Source: Soonwooa sp. (GTDB lineage Bacteria > Bacteroidota > Bacteroidia > Flavobacteriales > Weeksellaceae). Taken from it: a DNA stretch of 64,000 nt. Positions 7,389 to 16,570 of the stretch are shown here, piece after piece (position 1 is the stretch's first letter; every line of letters begins with the position of its first letter). A program made the position numbers and the translations under genes. The stretch is from assembly GCF_030151385.1 (NCBI RefSeq), contig NZ_JASLDS010000049.1, forward strand, positions 62,001 through 126,000, written 5' to 3'. The notes beneath the pieces are model-generated. The model was not told the DNA's origin. It did no database searches and saw only the letters and a list, made by a program, of their open reading frames with translations.

Positions 7389-8072
7389 ATGTCAACAACC
7401 GAAAACATTCAGTCTTCAAAAGCAAAAAAAATGTGGATTCCCATTTTGGTAATTCTGCTGATTGCTGCTTTGGTTTTTGGTGTTCGACAATACATGAGTT
7501 CGTCGCTTTTTACGGTGATGAAAGTTCCCGAATTTTCTTTGAAAGACCAAAATAACAAAACGATTACCGACAAAGATATGCTTGGGAAAGTTTATTTGGT
7601 GGAGTTTTTCTTTAGTCGTTGTCCTACGATTTGTCCAGTGATGAATACCAATATGCGACACATCGAAGAGGAAATCAACGATCCAAATTTTGGTATTATT
7701 TCAATTAGTATCGACCCCGAAAATGATACTCCCGAAATTTTAAAAGAACACGCCAAAAAAATCGGTGCAAAATCTCCGAATTGGCATTTCTTAACTGGCG
7801 ATCGTACCTACATCGGCGATGTTGCCAAAAAGTTCGAGATTTATGTTGGCGACCAAAAAGACAAAGCCGAAAGTCTTAATCACAGCGGCGAAATCGCTTT
7901 GGTGGATAAAGATGGCAATATCAGATGTCGTTTTGGGAAAGATGGGATGCCGATTTTGTATTATTCTGGGCTCAATTACGAAGACGAAGCGGGAACCAAA
8001 GCCAGTTTGGTTGGTAAGTATCATCCAGACCGCGAGCTTTTGATTGAAGATATCAAGAAGCTTCTAAAATAG
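7389..8072 (+). CDS. SCO1/SenC family copper-binding protein
   Basis: A membrane-anchored thioredoxin-fold protein of 227 residues. One membrane helix lies at about 17-35, followed by a periplasmic SCO domain. The copper ligands are C78 and C82 in CPTIC and H165 in NHSGEIALVD, all present. SCO proteins deliver or reduce copper for the CuA site of cytochrome c oxidase. The insertion near the C terminus (YYSGLNYEDEAGTK) is unremarkable. It is translated directly after the YHS lipoprotein, a pairing that suggests the lipoprotein supplies or stores metal for the same assembly step. No oxidase subunit gene is in the window. Confidence 0.88.
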   Translation: MSTTENIQSSKAKKMWIPILVILLIAALVFGVRQYMSSSLFTVMKVPEFSLKDQNNKTITDKDMLGKVYLVEFFFSRCPTICPVMNTNMRHIEEEINDPNFGIISISIDPENDTPEILKEHAKKIGAKSPNWHFLTGDRTYIGDVAKKFEIYVGDQKDKAESLNHSGEIALVDKDGNIRCRFGKDGMPILYYSGLNYEDEAGTKASLVGKYHPDRELLIEDIKKLLK

Positions 8073-8096
8073 ACGTTAATTAATGTTAAGGATACC

Positions 8097-8124
8097 TTGA
8101 ATTGTCCGTCAATCTTTATCTTTA
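8097..8124 (+). promoter_or_regulatory. Possible promoter of the superoxide dismutase
   Basis: TTG (8097-8099), 17 bp, TATCTTTA (8117-8124); the last base departs from TAnnTTTG. The ATG is at 8163. Confidence 0.4.
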
Positions 8125-8162
8125 GGCATCTTTTAATTAACTTTTAATCGAAAATTTTAAAA

Positions 8163-8831
8163 ATGAAAGTATTAAAAATAGCAGCTGTCGGTTTTTTGAT
8201 GGCTTCAAGTTTTATGTCGGCGCAGTTTAAGCAAGCACCGCTTCCTTACGCTTATAATGCTTTGGAAGCTGCTGTGGATGCAGAAACCATGGAAATTCAT
8301 TACAGCAAGCATGCTGCAGGATATACAGCAAATCTCAACAAAGCTATCGCAGGAACGCCAATGGAAAAGGAAAGTCTTTTTACTATTCTTTCTCATATTT
8401 CTAAAGAGTCGCCAGCCGTGAGAAATAATGCTGGTGGACATTATAACCACGAGTTATTTTGGACAGTTTTAACACCGAAAAAAGACACTAAAGCTTCTGC
8501 AAAATTAGCAAAAGCTATTGTAGATAATTTCGGAAGTATAGATGCTTTTAAAGAAAAAATGGCAAAAGCTGGCGCTGAAAGATTTGGTTCTGGCTGGGCT
8601 TGGTTAATTGTTACACCAGACAAAAAATTAGTGGTTACTTCAACGGCAAATCAAGATAATCCGTTGATGGATATTGCAGAAGTTAAGGGAACACCGATTT
8701 TTGCAATTGATGTTTGGGAGCATGCTTATTATCTAAAATATCAAAATAAACGTGCAGATTATTTAACGGCATTGTGGAATGTTGTCAATTGGGATGAAAT
8801 CTCAAAACGTTATGAAACTGCTGTGAAGTAA
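8163..8831 (+). CDS. Secreted Fe/Mn superoxide dismutase
   Basis: A 222-residue iron/manganese superoxide dismutase with an N-terminal signal peptide (residues 1-20, ending SFMSA), so it should work in the periplasm or outside the cell, unlike the usual cytoplasmic SodA/SodB. The four metal ligands are in place: H46 (HYSKH), H96 (GGHYNH), D183 and H187 (DVWEHAYY). The active-site GSGWAWL motif is at 142-148. Metal preference cannot be decided confidently by eye. It lies 90 bp after the SCO gene and ends in its own terminator, so it is probably a separate unit, though the neighbourhood as a whole concerns envelope redox chemistry. Confidence 0.9.
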   Translation: MKVLKIAAVGFLMASSFMSAQFKQAPLPYAYNALEAAVDAETMEIHYSKHAAGYTANLNKAIAGTPMEKESLFTILSHISKESPAVRNNAGGHYNHELFWTVLTPKKDTKASAKLAKAIVDNFGSIDAFKEKMAKAGAERFGSGWAWLIVTPDKKLVVTSTANQDNPLMDIAEVKGTPIFAIDVWEHAYYLKYQNKRADYLTALWNVVNWDEISKRYETAVK

Positions 8832-8856
8832 ATTATTTTTTCACAACAAAAATATC

Positions 8857-8891
8857 AACTCGCTTTTCAAATTTAGGAAGCGAGTTTTTTT
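8857..8891 (+). terminator. Terminator after the superoxide dismutase
   Basis: AACTCGCTT (8857-8865) pairs with AAGCGAGTT (8878-8886), followed by Ts. Confidence 0.8.
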
Positions 8892-8945
8892 GTTAAAATT
8901 TAATTTTATTTTAAGTTCCAAAACACGATTATTTCACACTTCTTG

Positions 8946-8953
8946 TAACTTTG
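8946..8953 (+). promoter_or_regulatory. -7 promoter element of the GH18/deacetylase/GT2 gene
   Basis: TAACTTTG is a perfect TAnnTTTG. It contains the TTG at 8951 that opens the longest reading frame, so that TTG cannot be the start codon if this promoter is used. No clear -33 TTG was found at the expected distance. Confidence 0.5.
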
Positions 8954-8977
8954 CACATCAAAATTGAGAGAACAACT

Positions 8978-11900
8978 GTGGACAAATCAAGACAAATTTT
9001 TCAAACGGAAAATACAAAACGTTGGAGAAATGTAAAATGGAGTAGTCGAATCATCATCTTCTGTATCGTGCTACTTTTCGGGGCTTTAGCGCTAATGATG
9101 AAATTAGATAAAAATCCCCAACTTCCTTTTCATGAAGATTTCAAAGCTGTAATTTCAGCGAACAAGCCTTTTTTACAAGAGAACAAAATTTCTAAAGAAT
9201 ACCAAGGTTTCCGAAGTTTTATTCATGCTAAAAAAATGCAAACCAACGAAGAAAAAATCACGAAAGCTCGTGAAGAACGTCTTCAAAATCAAAGCAAAAA
9301 CTGGTATCAATTTCCTGCGGGAATTCGCTCGGCTTTCTATGTTGCATGGGATCCACAATCTTTGATGTCTCTAAAAAGAAATATCAAAAACCTAAATCTT
9401 GTATTTCCAGAATGGTTTTTTATCGACCCAAAAACAGGTGATTTAAAAACACAAATGGACCCCGAAGGTTACAAAGTCATCAAAAGAACTGGCGTTGCCG
9501 TTATGCCAATTTTGAGTAACAACTCCAATCAGGAATTCCACTCAGAAGGGATTGGGAAGATTTTGGGCGACCCTGTAAAACGCATGGCTTTAATTGATAA
9601 AGTCGCGACACAATGTGTGAAAAATAATTTTAAAGGAATAAATATCGACTTCGAGGACTTAAATCTTAATTCAGACCAAGTTTTAGTGGATTTTATGAAG
9701 GATTTGAGTACAGTTTTCAAGAAAAACAACCTCTTGATTACGATGGATGTCATGACGGATAACGACGATTATAACATTCAAAAACTCGACCCTTACGTAG
9801 ATTATTTTGTGTTGATGGCTTATGATGAATATTCGGCAAGCAGCGATGCTGGACCAGTTTCTTCACAAAAATGGATTGAAGCGCAAACCGACAAAATGAT
9901 TAAAAAGACAAGTCCTCAAAAAGTGATTTTGGGACTTGGAGCTTATGGTTACGATTGGAGTTCTAACAAAGATCAAAATACGTCGGTAACTTACATGCAA
10001 GCTATTACAAAAGCCAATGCCAGTAAGGCTTCTATTAATTTTGATGACAATACTTTTAACCTCAATTATTCTTATCAGGATAGTCAGAAAAATACACATA
10101 CCGTTTATTTTAATGATGCAGCTTCGTTGTTCAATACGATGCGTTTCGCTTCGGAATATCCGTTGGCAGGAACGGCTTTGTGGCGTTTGGGAAGTGAGGA
10201 CAGCAGAACTTGGTTGTACTACAATCAAGATATGACTTTGGAAGGTTTAACGAAGTTTAATATGCAAAAACTTCAAAATGTGAAAGGTCAAACCATGGTC
10301 GATTACATCGGGGATGGCGAGGTTTTAGATGTTCTAAATACGCCTCATGATGGTAAAATAAAATTGGAAGTTGACCCATCACTTCAGATTATTACCGACG
10401 AAAATTATGTGACTTATCCAAGTTCTTATGAGGTTAAAAAATATGGAGCTGCGCCGCAAAAGCAATTGGTTTTAACCTTTGATGATGGTCCAGATGAGAC
10501 GTATACACCACAGATTTTGGATGTTTTGTCAAAATATCATGTTCCGGCAGCTTTCTTTTTGGTGGGAATTAATGCCGAGAAAAATTTACCGCTCGTAAAA
10601 CGTATTTATAAAGAAGGTCACGAAATTGGGAATCACACTTTCACGCACGAAAACATTGCGAAAGTGGATCCAGAGCGTGCTTTAATGGAATTAAAACTTA
10701 CACGACTTCTTATAGAATGTGTGACTGGACATAGCACGATTTTGTTCCGTGCGCCTTATAACGCGGATTCTGAGCCGACAACGCCCGAGGAGATTATTCC
10801 CGTGGCTTTGGCGAGACAACAAAATTATTTGGATATTGGCGAAAATATCGACCCTGAAGATTGGGAACCAGGCGTAAAAGCCGACCAAATTGTAGCCCGA
10901 GTTTTGGATGGTTTAAAACACCAACGTGGAAATATCATTTTACTTCACGATGCTGGCGGCGATTCGCGTGCAGAAACTGTGAAAGCTTTAAAAATTTTAA
11001 TTCCGATGTTGCAAAAGCAAGGTTATCAGTTTGCGAATCTTGAAAGTATTTTGCACAAAAGTAAAAGCGAATTAATGCCCGAAGTTCCAAAAACCAAAGC
11101 TTACTATATTATGCAGCTAAACTTGGTTTTGGCAACCATTATTTATGGTGTAAGCCATTTCTTGGTGGCATTATTTGCAATTTTTATTGGCCTTGGAATC
11201 ATCCGATTATTACTCATGCTTTATTGGGCAATTCGTGAACATAAAAAAGAGAAAAAACTTAGCGAATTCCCTGTTTTGGAAACCTATCCTAAAGTTTCGA
11301 TTATCGTTCCTGCTTATAATGAAGAAGTGAATATTGTTTCGTCACTTCGAAATTTATTGAATCAAACTTATCCTAATTTTGATATTGTTTTTGTAGATGA
11401 TGGCAGTAAAGATGCAACTTTGGAAAAGGTGAAAGAAGCTTTTTCCAATGAATCTAAACTTAAAATTTTAACTAAAATAAATGGAGGAAAAGCAACCGCG
11501 CTCAACTATGGAATCTCGCAAACTGACGCCGAATATGTGGTTTGTATCGATGCAGATACCAAATTGGAGCAAAATGCTGTAAAATATTTAATTGCTCGAT
11601 TTTTAAATGCTAAAGAAGACGAAAATATCGCCGCTGTTGCAGGAAATGTAAAAGTTGGAAACCGCGTCAATTGGCTTACAAGATGGCAATCGATTGAATA
11701 TACCACGAGCCAAAATTTTGATAGATTGGCTTATGCCAACATCAATGCGATTACGGTAATTCCAGGTGCGATTGGTGCTTTCAGAAAATCTGTGATTGAC
11801 GAAGTGGGAGGCTATTCGTCGGATACTTTGGCGGAAGATTGCGATTTAACGGTTAAAGTTTTGAAAAACGGCTACACGATTGCCAACGAAAACAAAGCCG

Positions 11901-12382
11901 TTGCGATTACCGAAGCACCAGAAAGCGTAAAACAGTTCCTGAAACAGCGTTTCCGTTGGACTTATGGCATTATGCAAATGTTCTGGAAGCAACGTCAAAC
12001 TTTCCTCAATCCAAAATACAAAGGTTTGGGACTTTGGGCGATGCCAAATATTTTGTTGTTCCAATACATTATTCCGTTTTTCTCGCCATTGGCAGATTTA
12101 ATTATGTTTTTCGGAATTTTGTCAGGGAATGGTAGTAAGATTTTCACCTACTATTTATTGTTTTTGATTGTGGATGCTGCTTTAGCCTTTATTGCATTCT
12201 TTATGCAAAAGGAAAAATGGACAGATTTATTCTACATCATTCCGCAGAGATTTGGTTACAGATGGTTGATGTACATTGTTTTGTTCCGAAGTTTAAGAAA
12301 AGCTTTACAAGGCGAATTACAAACTTGGGGCTTCCTAAAACGAACCGGAAACGTAAAAGATATTGCCACCAACCCGCAATAG
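8978..12382 (+). CDS. GH18-like / polysaccharide deacetylase / family 2 glycosyltransferase fusion
   Basis: One protein of about 1134 residues with three carbohydrate-active parts. A membrane helix (about 22-42) is followed by a GH18-like domain (about 112-416) with the core GINIDFE ending in E226. Next comes a NodB deacetylase (about 495-700) with TFDDGPD (D502, D503) and the NHTFTH metal-binding histidines H553 and H557. Membrane helices at about 714-751 lead into a processive GT2 domain with DDGS (807), DAD (858-860), ED (953-954) and QRFRW (990-994), then more membrane helices. Parts resemble PgaB (deacetylase plus GH18-like) and PgaC (synthase), so a partly deacetylated poly-N-acetylglucosamine-type polymer is a reasonable guess. 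I chose GTG 8978 because the longer frame starts inside the promoter; no earlier ATG exists. Confidence 0.85.
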   Translation: MDKSRQIFQTENTKRWRNVKWSSRIIIFCIVLLFGALALMMKLDKNPQLPFHEDFKAVISANKPFLQENKISKEYQGFRSFIHAKKMQTNEEKITKAREERLQNQSKNWYQFPAGIRSAFYVAWDPQSLMSLKRNIKNLNLVFPEWFFIDPKTGDLKTQMDPEGYKVIKRTGVAVMPILSNNSNQEFHSEGIGKILGDPVKRMALIDKVATQCVKNNFKGINIDFEDLNLNSDQVLVDFMKDLSTVFKKNNLLITMDVMTDNDDYNIQKLDPYVDYFVLMAYDEYSASSDAGPVSSQKWIEAQTDKMIKKTSPQKVILGLGAYGYDWSSNKDQNTSVTYMQAITKANASKASINFDDNTFNLNYSYQDSQKNTHTVYFNDAASLFNTMRFASEYPLAGTALWRLGSEDSRTWLYYNQDMTLEGLTKFNMQKLQNVKGQTMVDYIGDGEVLDVLNTPHDGKIKLEVDPSLQIITDENYVTYPSSYEVKKYGAAPQKQLVLTFDDGPDETYTPQILDVLSKYHVPAAFFLVGINAEKNLPLVKRIYKEGHEIGNHTFTHENIAKVDPERALMELKLTRLLIECVTGHSTILFRAPYNADSEPTTPEEIIPVALARQQNYLDIGENIDPEDWEPGVKADQIVARVLDGLKHQRGNIILLHDAGGDSRAETVKALKILIPMLQKQGYQFANLESILHKSKSELMPEVPKTKAYYIMQLNLVLATIIYGVSHFLVALFAIFIGLGIIRLLLMLYWAIREHKKEKKLSEFPVLETYPKVSIIVPAYNEEVNIVSSLRNLLNQTYPNFDIVFVDDGSKDATLEKVKEAFSNESKLKILTKINGGKATALNYGISQTDAEYVVCIDADTKLEQNAVKYLIARFLNAKEDENIAAVAGNVKVGNRVNWLTRWQSIEYTTSQNFDRLAYANINAITVIPGAIGAFRKSVIDEVGGYSSDTLAEDCDLTVKVLKNGYTIANENKAVAITEAPESVKQFLKQRFRWTYGIMQMFWKQRQTFLNPKYKGLGLWAMPNILLFQYIIPFFSPLADLIMFFGILSGNGSKIFTYYLLFLIVDAALAFIAFFMQKEKWTDLFYIIPQRFGYRWLMYIVLFRSLRKALQGELQTWGFLKRTGNVKDIATNPQ

Positions 12383-12395
12383 AATTTTAAATATA

Positions 12396-12432
12396 AAACG
12401 AGGAATCATGAAGGTGGTTTCTCGTTTTTTTT
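12396..12432 (+). terminator. Terminator after the fusion gene
   Basis: AAACGAG (12396-12402) pairs with CTCGTTT (12421-12427), with further weak pairing inside and a long T tract. Confidence 0.65.
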
Positions 12433-12609
12433 ATTTGGCACTGTGAAGCATATAATTAGATACAAAGGTTACAAATCGAACAGTAATTGAATGTTTTTTT
12501 TACAAAAAATTATCTTTTTTTCTAAATTTATGAGATTCAAAAAATACTTTAATCAGATATTTTTATAAGTCGAAGTTCTGATTTTTTTAGTAATCAAATT
12601 TCAAAAGCA

Positions 12610-12990
12610 ATGGATAAAATCTTAGTAGAAAAAAACGGAGAAGAACAGCTTCCAATACCCAATATTTGGAGACCAATTATCAAAGACATTGTAAAGTCAT
12701 TTGTAAATCGGGACTATAAAATAAGTTCAGGATTAAACAATGTAAATTTTGTTTCTGATGAAACTGCTGAGCAAATACGCGAATATATTGATGATTATGG
12801 AGAAGAACTTGTCGATTTGCCAGATGAAACTTGGAATAGTTCAGTTTATATTTATTATGGCGATTACTGGGAAGCAATAATTGATCTTTTTACTAAAAAT
12901 GAAGGCTTAAGTGATTTAATCCTTAACCTTGAGATTCGAGAGCAAAATAATAATTATGTTATTGATATCATCTCTGTTTATGTCTCATAA
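12610..12990 (+). CDS. Small acidic cytosolic protein, possibly DUF7668 family
   Basis: A 126-residue soluble protein with no signal or membrane segment. The middle (ETAEQIREYIDDYGEELVDLP, about 51-71) and the aromatic stretch SVYIYYGDYW (77-86) look like a family of short bacterial proteins I associate with DUF7668, sometimes found near polymorphic toxins as immunity-like proteins. That placement is from memory and uncertain. No toxin gene is visible beside it: the upstream gene is the polysaccharide fusion and downstream is a 425-bp repeat-bearing gap. Function unknown. Confidence 0.65.
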   Translation: MDKILVEKNGEEQLPIPNIWRPIIKDIVKSFVNRDYKISSGLNNVNFVSDETAEQIREYIDDYGEELVDLPDETWNSSVYIYYGDYWEAIIDLFTKNEGLSDLILNLEIREQNNNYVIDIISVYVS

Positions 12991-13054
12991 AAATAATGGC
13001 GTTGATAAAACTTATACTGAACTCAGTAGGAACTAACTTACAAATTATCAGGTC

Positions 13055-13118
13055 GCTCCTACGGAGCTCTTTTTGCATTAACTCTCACATATCTACTAAC
13101 AGTATGCTCCTACGGAGC
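13055..13118. repeat. Pair of GCTCCTACGGAGC hairpins
   Basis: The same 13-bp palindrome GCTCCTACGGAGC occurs at 13055-13067 and 13106-13118, each followed by a run rich in T. Each folds as GCTCC/GGAGC with a TAC loop. They may act as terminators for the upstream gene or be REP-type remnants. Confidence 0.7.
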
Positions 13119-13355
13119 TTTTTCGAAAAGCACTTAAAATAATCAATTTAAACATTTCGTCACTTCGTAGTAAAGCAAAACGAGGTGTGTTGAGAAGTTT
13201 TTAAGAGAAGTTCTCGATACGATTTTTTCAAAAACAACTTGAACCAATGGCGGTTTTTGTAGCTTTGAAAATGAGTTAAACTTTTGTGATTTGACTTGTT
13301 TTGGCTTTAAAATAAAAATCAAGTCAAAAACATCCGAAAATATTTCAAAAAAAAT

Positions 13356-13363
13356 TACATTTG
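13356..13363 (+). promoter_or_regulatory. -7 element before the M13 peptidase
   Basis: TACATTTG matches TAnnTTTG 53 bp before the ATG; no convincing -33 TTG is present. Confidence 0.35.
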
Positions 13364-13415
13364 GTTTCGTAACAAAAACAAAATTTGAACGACATATTTC
13401 AACAAATTATATTAA

Positions 13416-15467
13416 ATGAAAAAACTTACAATCTCACTATTTCTGTTAGCAGGAGTTTGTTCACAGACTTTAGTTCATGCACAAAATAAAACTACGATGA
13501 GCCAAACACAAGAAAACGGTCTAGACCTTTCTGCAATGGACAAGTCGGTTCGTCCACAGGATGACTTCTACAATTATGTAAATGGTTCTTGGATGAAAAC
13601 TGCAAAAATCCCAGCAGACAAACCAACTTGGGGAAGTTTTAATAAACTTGCTGAAGATACGGATAACAACTCGATGACGATTTTGAATTCATTGTTGAAG
13701 GATAAATTCGCTGACGGAAGTGAAGGTAAAAAAATCCAAGATTTGTATGCGACTTATATGAATATGGATAAGCGTAACGCAGACGGAATTAAGCCAATCC
13801 AAACTAACTTAGACAAAATTGATGCTATCAAAAATATGGCTGATTTGCAAAAATACATGATTGCAGTTACCAAAGATGGCGAAAATACATTGTACGGTTG
13901 GGGCGTTGATGCAGATTTGAAGGATTCTAAAATGAATGCCATTTATCTTGGTGACGCTTCTTTGGGATTGGGAAGAGATTATTACCAAAAAGTAAACGAG
14001 AAAAACACAGAAACTTTAGCTGAGTATCAGAAATATGTTTCTTCAATGTTAAAAGAAATCGGTTACAAAAACGCTGACGAAGTTGCTAAAAAAATTGTTG
14101 ATTTTGAAAAGCAAATCGCTAAAACTTATTTAACAAACGAGCAAAGCCGCGATAATACGCTTCAATACAATCCAAAAACAATGGCAGAATTGAAGGCTTT
14201 GGTTAAAAACGTAGATATTCCTGCTTACCTTAAAAGTGTTGGTGTAACAACTGATAAAGCGATTATCGGTGAATTGGGTTATTACAAGAGTTTTGATAAA
14301 TTCTTTAATGACAAAAATTTACCTTTAATTAAAGATTATTTGAAGTTCCACATGATTCATGGAAACGCATCTTATTTAAGCCAAAAATTAGGCGATATGA
14401 AGTTTGCATTCTATGGTAAATATCTAAGTGGACAACAAGAGCAAAGAGCTTTAAACAAAAGAGGTTACCAGTTAATTAATGGTGTGTTGGGTGAAGCTTT
14501 TGGTAAATTATATGTTGAGAAATACTTCCCAGCTTCTGCGAAAGCGCAAATGGTAGAATTGATTGATTATCTTAAAAAGAGCTTCGATGTACACATCAAA
14601 AATCTTTCTTGGATGTCTCAAACTACTAAAACTAAAGCTTTAGAAAAATTAAATAAATTCACCGTTAAAGTAGCTTATCCAGACACTTGGAAAGATTATT
14701 CTAAACTGACAATCCTTTCTGAAAATCAAGGTGGAACATTGTACAAAAACCTACAAAATATTTCAGAATGGCAGTATAATAAGGATTTAGCAAAAATCGG
14801 AAAACCAGTTGATAAAACAGAGTGGGGAATGACGCCACAAACGGTTAACGCTTACTACAACCCAGTAAACAATGAAATTGTTTTCCCTGCTGCTATTCTT
14901 CAACCACCTTTCTTCAATCCAAATGCTGATGCTGCGGTTAACTTTGGTGGAATTGGAGCAGTTATCGGTCACGAAATCACACATGGATTCGATGATTCTG
15001 GAGCGCAATTCGATGCAGACGGAAACTTAGTAGATTGGTGGACGCCAGCTGACAAAGCTAACTTCGAAAAAGCTACAAAAGCTTTAGCAGCGCAGTACGA
15101 CAAGTATGAGCCGGTAAAAGGAACTTTCGTAAACGGAACGTTTACAAACGGTGAAAACATCGCGGATTTAGGTGGTGTTAATATCGCTTTCGACGCTTTA
15201 CAAATGTATTTAAAAGATAAAGGAAACCCTGGAACAATCAGCGGTTACACGCAAGATCAAAGATTCTTCTTGAGCTGGGCTACAGTTTGGAGAACTTTGT
15301 CAAGTGAAAAATACATGACAAACCAAGTGAAAACAGACCCACACTCTCCAGGTTATTTCAGAAGTTTTGGACCGTTGGTTAACACAGATGCTTTCTACAA
15401 AGCTTTCGATGTTAAAGCAGGCGATAAATTGTATAAAAAACCAGAAGAAAGAGTTAAAATTTGGTAA
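13416..15467 (+). CDS. M13 family (PepO/neprilysin-like) zinc metallopeptidase
   Basis: An exported M13 peptidase of 683 residues, the normal length. A signal peptide covers about 1-22 (ending LVHA). The catalytic zinc motif HEITH is H519-H523, with E520 as the general base. The third ligand lies in GENIADLGG (579 onward; E580 is the ligand and D584 the conserved aspartate). NAYYNPVNNEIVFPAAIL just before the zinc site is the substrate-binding strand of neprilysins. Bacterial members cleave peptides up to about 40 residues, here probably in the periplasm or at the surface. It is a single-gene unit with a strong terminator. Confidence 0.93.
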   Translation: MKKLTISLFLLAGVCSQTLVHAQNKTTMSQTQENGLDLSAMDKSVRPQDDFYNYVNGSWMKTAKIPADKPTWGSFNKLAEDTDNNSMTILNSLLKDKFADGSEGKKIQDLYATYMNMDKRNADGIKPIQTNLDKIDAIKNMADLQKYMIAVTKDGENTLYGWGVDADLKDSKMNAIYLGDASLGLGRDYYQKVNEKNTETLAEYQKYVSSMLKEIGYKNADEVAKKIVDFEKQIAKTYLTNEQSRDNTLQYNPKTMAELKALVKNVDIPAYLKSVGVTTDKAIIGELGYYKSFDKFFNDKNLPLIKDYLKFHMIHGNASYLSQKLGDMKFAFYGKYLSGQQEQRALNKRGYQLINGVLGEAFGKLYVEKYFPASAKAQMVELIDYLKKSFDVHIKNLSWMSQTTKTKALEKLNKFTVKVAYPDTWKDYSKLTILSENQGGTLYKNLQNISEWQYNKDLAKIGKPVDKTEWGMTPQTVNAYYNPVNNEIVFPAAILQPPFFNPNADAAVNFGGIGAVIGHEITHGFDDSGAQFDADGNLVDWWTPADKANFEKATKALAAQYDKYEPVKGTFVNGTFTNGENIADLGGVNIAFDALQMYLKDKGNPGTISGYTQDQRFFLSWATVWRTLSSEKYMTNQVKTDPHSPGYFRSFGPLVNTDAFYKAFDVKAGDKLYKKPEERVKIW

Positions 15468-15486
15468 TTCGTTCTTTTTAATAATT

Positions 15487-15516
15487 AAAACCACTCTTTT
15501 TAGGGTGGTTTTTTTG
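15487..15516 (+). terminator. Terminator after the M13 peptidase
   Basis: AAAACCAC (15487-15494) pairs with GTGGTTTT, followed by additional Ts. Confidence 0.8.
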
Positions 15517-15568
15517 TTTGGTCATTTGGGTTTTAATATTTTCGTAAAAGACAATTTTTGATTTTTTT

Positions 15569-15636
15569 AAAATTGATTGTCCGTATAATTATCTAAATTG
15601 GTATAATGCTGTCATTCAGAGCGAAGCGAAGAATCT
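15569..15636 (+). repeat. 68-bp imperfect direct repeat, copy 1
   Basis: This segment and 16571-16638 are both 68 bp and share their first 15 bases (AAAATTGATTGTCCG), CTAAATT in the middle, GTCATTCA and the last 16 bases (GCGAAGCGAAGAATCT). By eye roughly 54 of 68 positions agree without gaps. The copies flank the membrane gene at 15790-16545. Confidence 0.75.
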
Positions 15637-15679
15637 CAAACAATTGATTATCAGAGATTCCTCCTACGTCGGAATGACA
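15610..15679. repeat. Dispersed hairpin element
   Basis: Nested inverted arms: TGTCATTC (15610-15617) with GAATGACA (15672-15679), and GAATCTC (15631-15637) with GAGATTC (15654-15660). The GAGCGAAGCGAAGAATCT arm is a wording I know from dispersed repeats in flavobacterial genomes. A half copy lacking the right arm is at 16612-16638. Confidence 0.75.
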
Positions 15680-15789
15680 AACTTTGTTTAAAAAAATGAC
15701 TTAGGCATTGTTCCGGATATTCATAATTTTAAAACAAAAAAAGAGATTTTAAAGTTTTTTGTATAACCTATTTAACCTTTTCTAAAAAT

Positions 15790-16545
15790 TTGAATTCAGA
15801 TAAAACAGAACATAAGGAAGACTGGCTAATGATAATTTACATAGTTGTCGGGATATTTGCTGTTGGCTTGTTTATATATAGCCTTAGCAACCCCAACTAT
15901 ATTTATTATTCGCTTGGTATTTGGCTTTTGTATGTTGTAATCCGATATGCAGTCAAGAAAAACTTAAGTGATGTAACAACATCACTTATGGCTTTATTAT
16001 GTTCTTTCTTTTTAGTAAGCTTTGTTTTTTCCGTCTCGCCAGCCTTAAAAATTGAAGAGTTTAAATTAATGCATCCAACTTGGAAAGTAAAAAATATAGA
16101 TAGCTATAGTTTGGTTGCCTATTATGCTAGAAATTCCAAAGGTGGTTTTCCAACGACAGATATTGAGTATAGTTATAGTTTTGGAAATGATAAATACGAA
16201 GACAAAACGAAGTATGCCATTAAATATATCCAATATTTTTTTCAATTTAAAAGTAATAAAGAACTTGTTGCGGCTTCCAAAGTCATAACTGAAAAAACGA
16301 TGCACGCAGGAAAATATGTTCTGTTCGTAAATCAAAAAAATCCTAAAGAATCGCGACTGTTTTTGCTGACTTCGTGGTTTAACTTTAGGTATTCATTATT
16401 TGCTCAGGCGCTTTTTTCACTTATTATTATAATGTCGATTACAATCTTTTGTGTTGTGAGTTACTCGAGTTTCAAGGCTGGGATGTCGCCACTAAAATTT
16501 CTAAAAAATAATCCTCAGTTTTTTAAAATCAAAAGAAAAAGATAG
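15790..16545 (+). CDS. DUF3592-like membrane protein
   Basis: A 251-residue membrane protein with hydrophobic segments at about 14-31, 36-51, 60-80 and a C-terminal one at about 203-226. The soluble part between them (VKNIDSYSLVAYYARNSKG, IEYSYSFGNDKYEDKT, GKYVLFVNQKNPKESRL) follows the pattern of DUF3592 proteins, whose function is unknown. The frame opens at TTG 15790; an ATG at 15829 would remove 13 hydrophilic residues and is an alternative. It sits alone between two imperfect 68-bp direct repeats, which hints at insertion or duplication, though its base composition is like the surroundings. Confidence 0.62.
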   Translation: MNSDKTEHKEDWLMIIYIVVGIFAVGLFIYSLSNPNYIYYSLGIWLLYVVIRYAVKKNLSDVTTSLMALLCSFFLVSFVFSVSPALKIEEFKLMHPTWKVKNIDSYSLVAYYARNSKGGFPTTDIEYSYSFGNDKYEDKTKYAIKYIQYFFQFKSNKELVAASKVITEKTMHAGKYVLFVNQKNPKESRLFLLTSWFNFRYSLFAQALFSLIIIMSITIFCVVSYSSFKAGMSPLKFLKNNPQFFKIKRKR

Positions 16546-16570
16546 AAATAGTATTTTTTCATTCATAAGT

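Larger units (their letters stand above)
12991..13415. other. Repeat-bearing intergenic stretch
   Basis: No gene is seen. It holds two identical short hairpins (13055-13067 and 13106-13118) and a GAGAAGTTCTCGATACGATT-like segment near 13203-13227 that resembles dispersed flavobacterial repeats. The -7 box of the M13 peptidase lies at the right end. Confidence 0.5.

Noticed and set aside
12610..12990. Immunity gene of a contact-dependent toxin system
   Set aside because: No toxin, secretion or RHS gene beside it; the family placement itself is uncertain.
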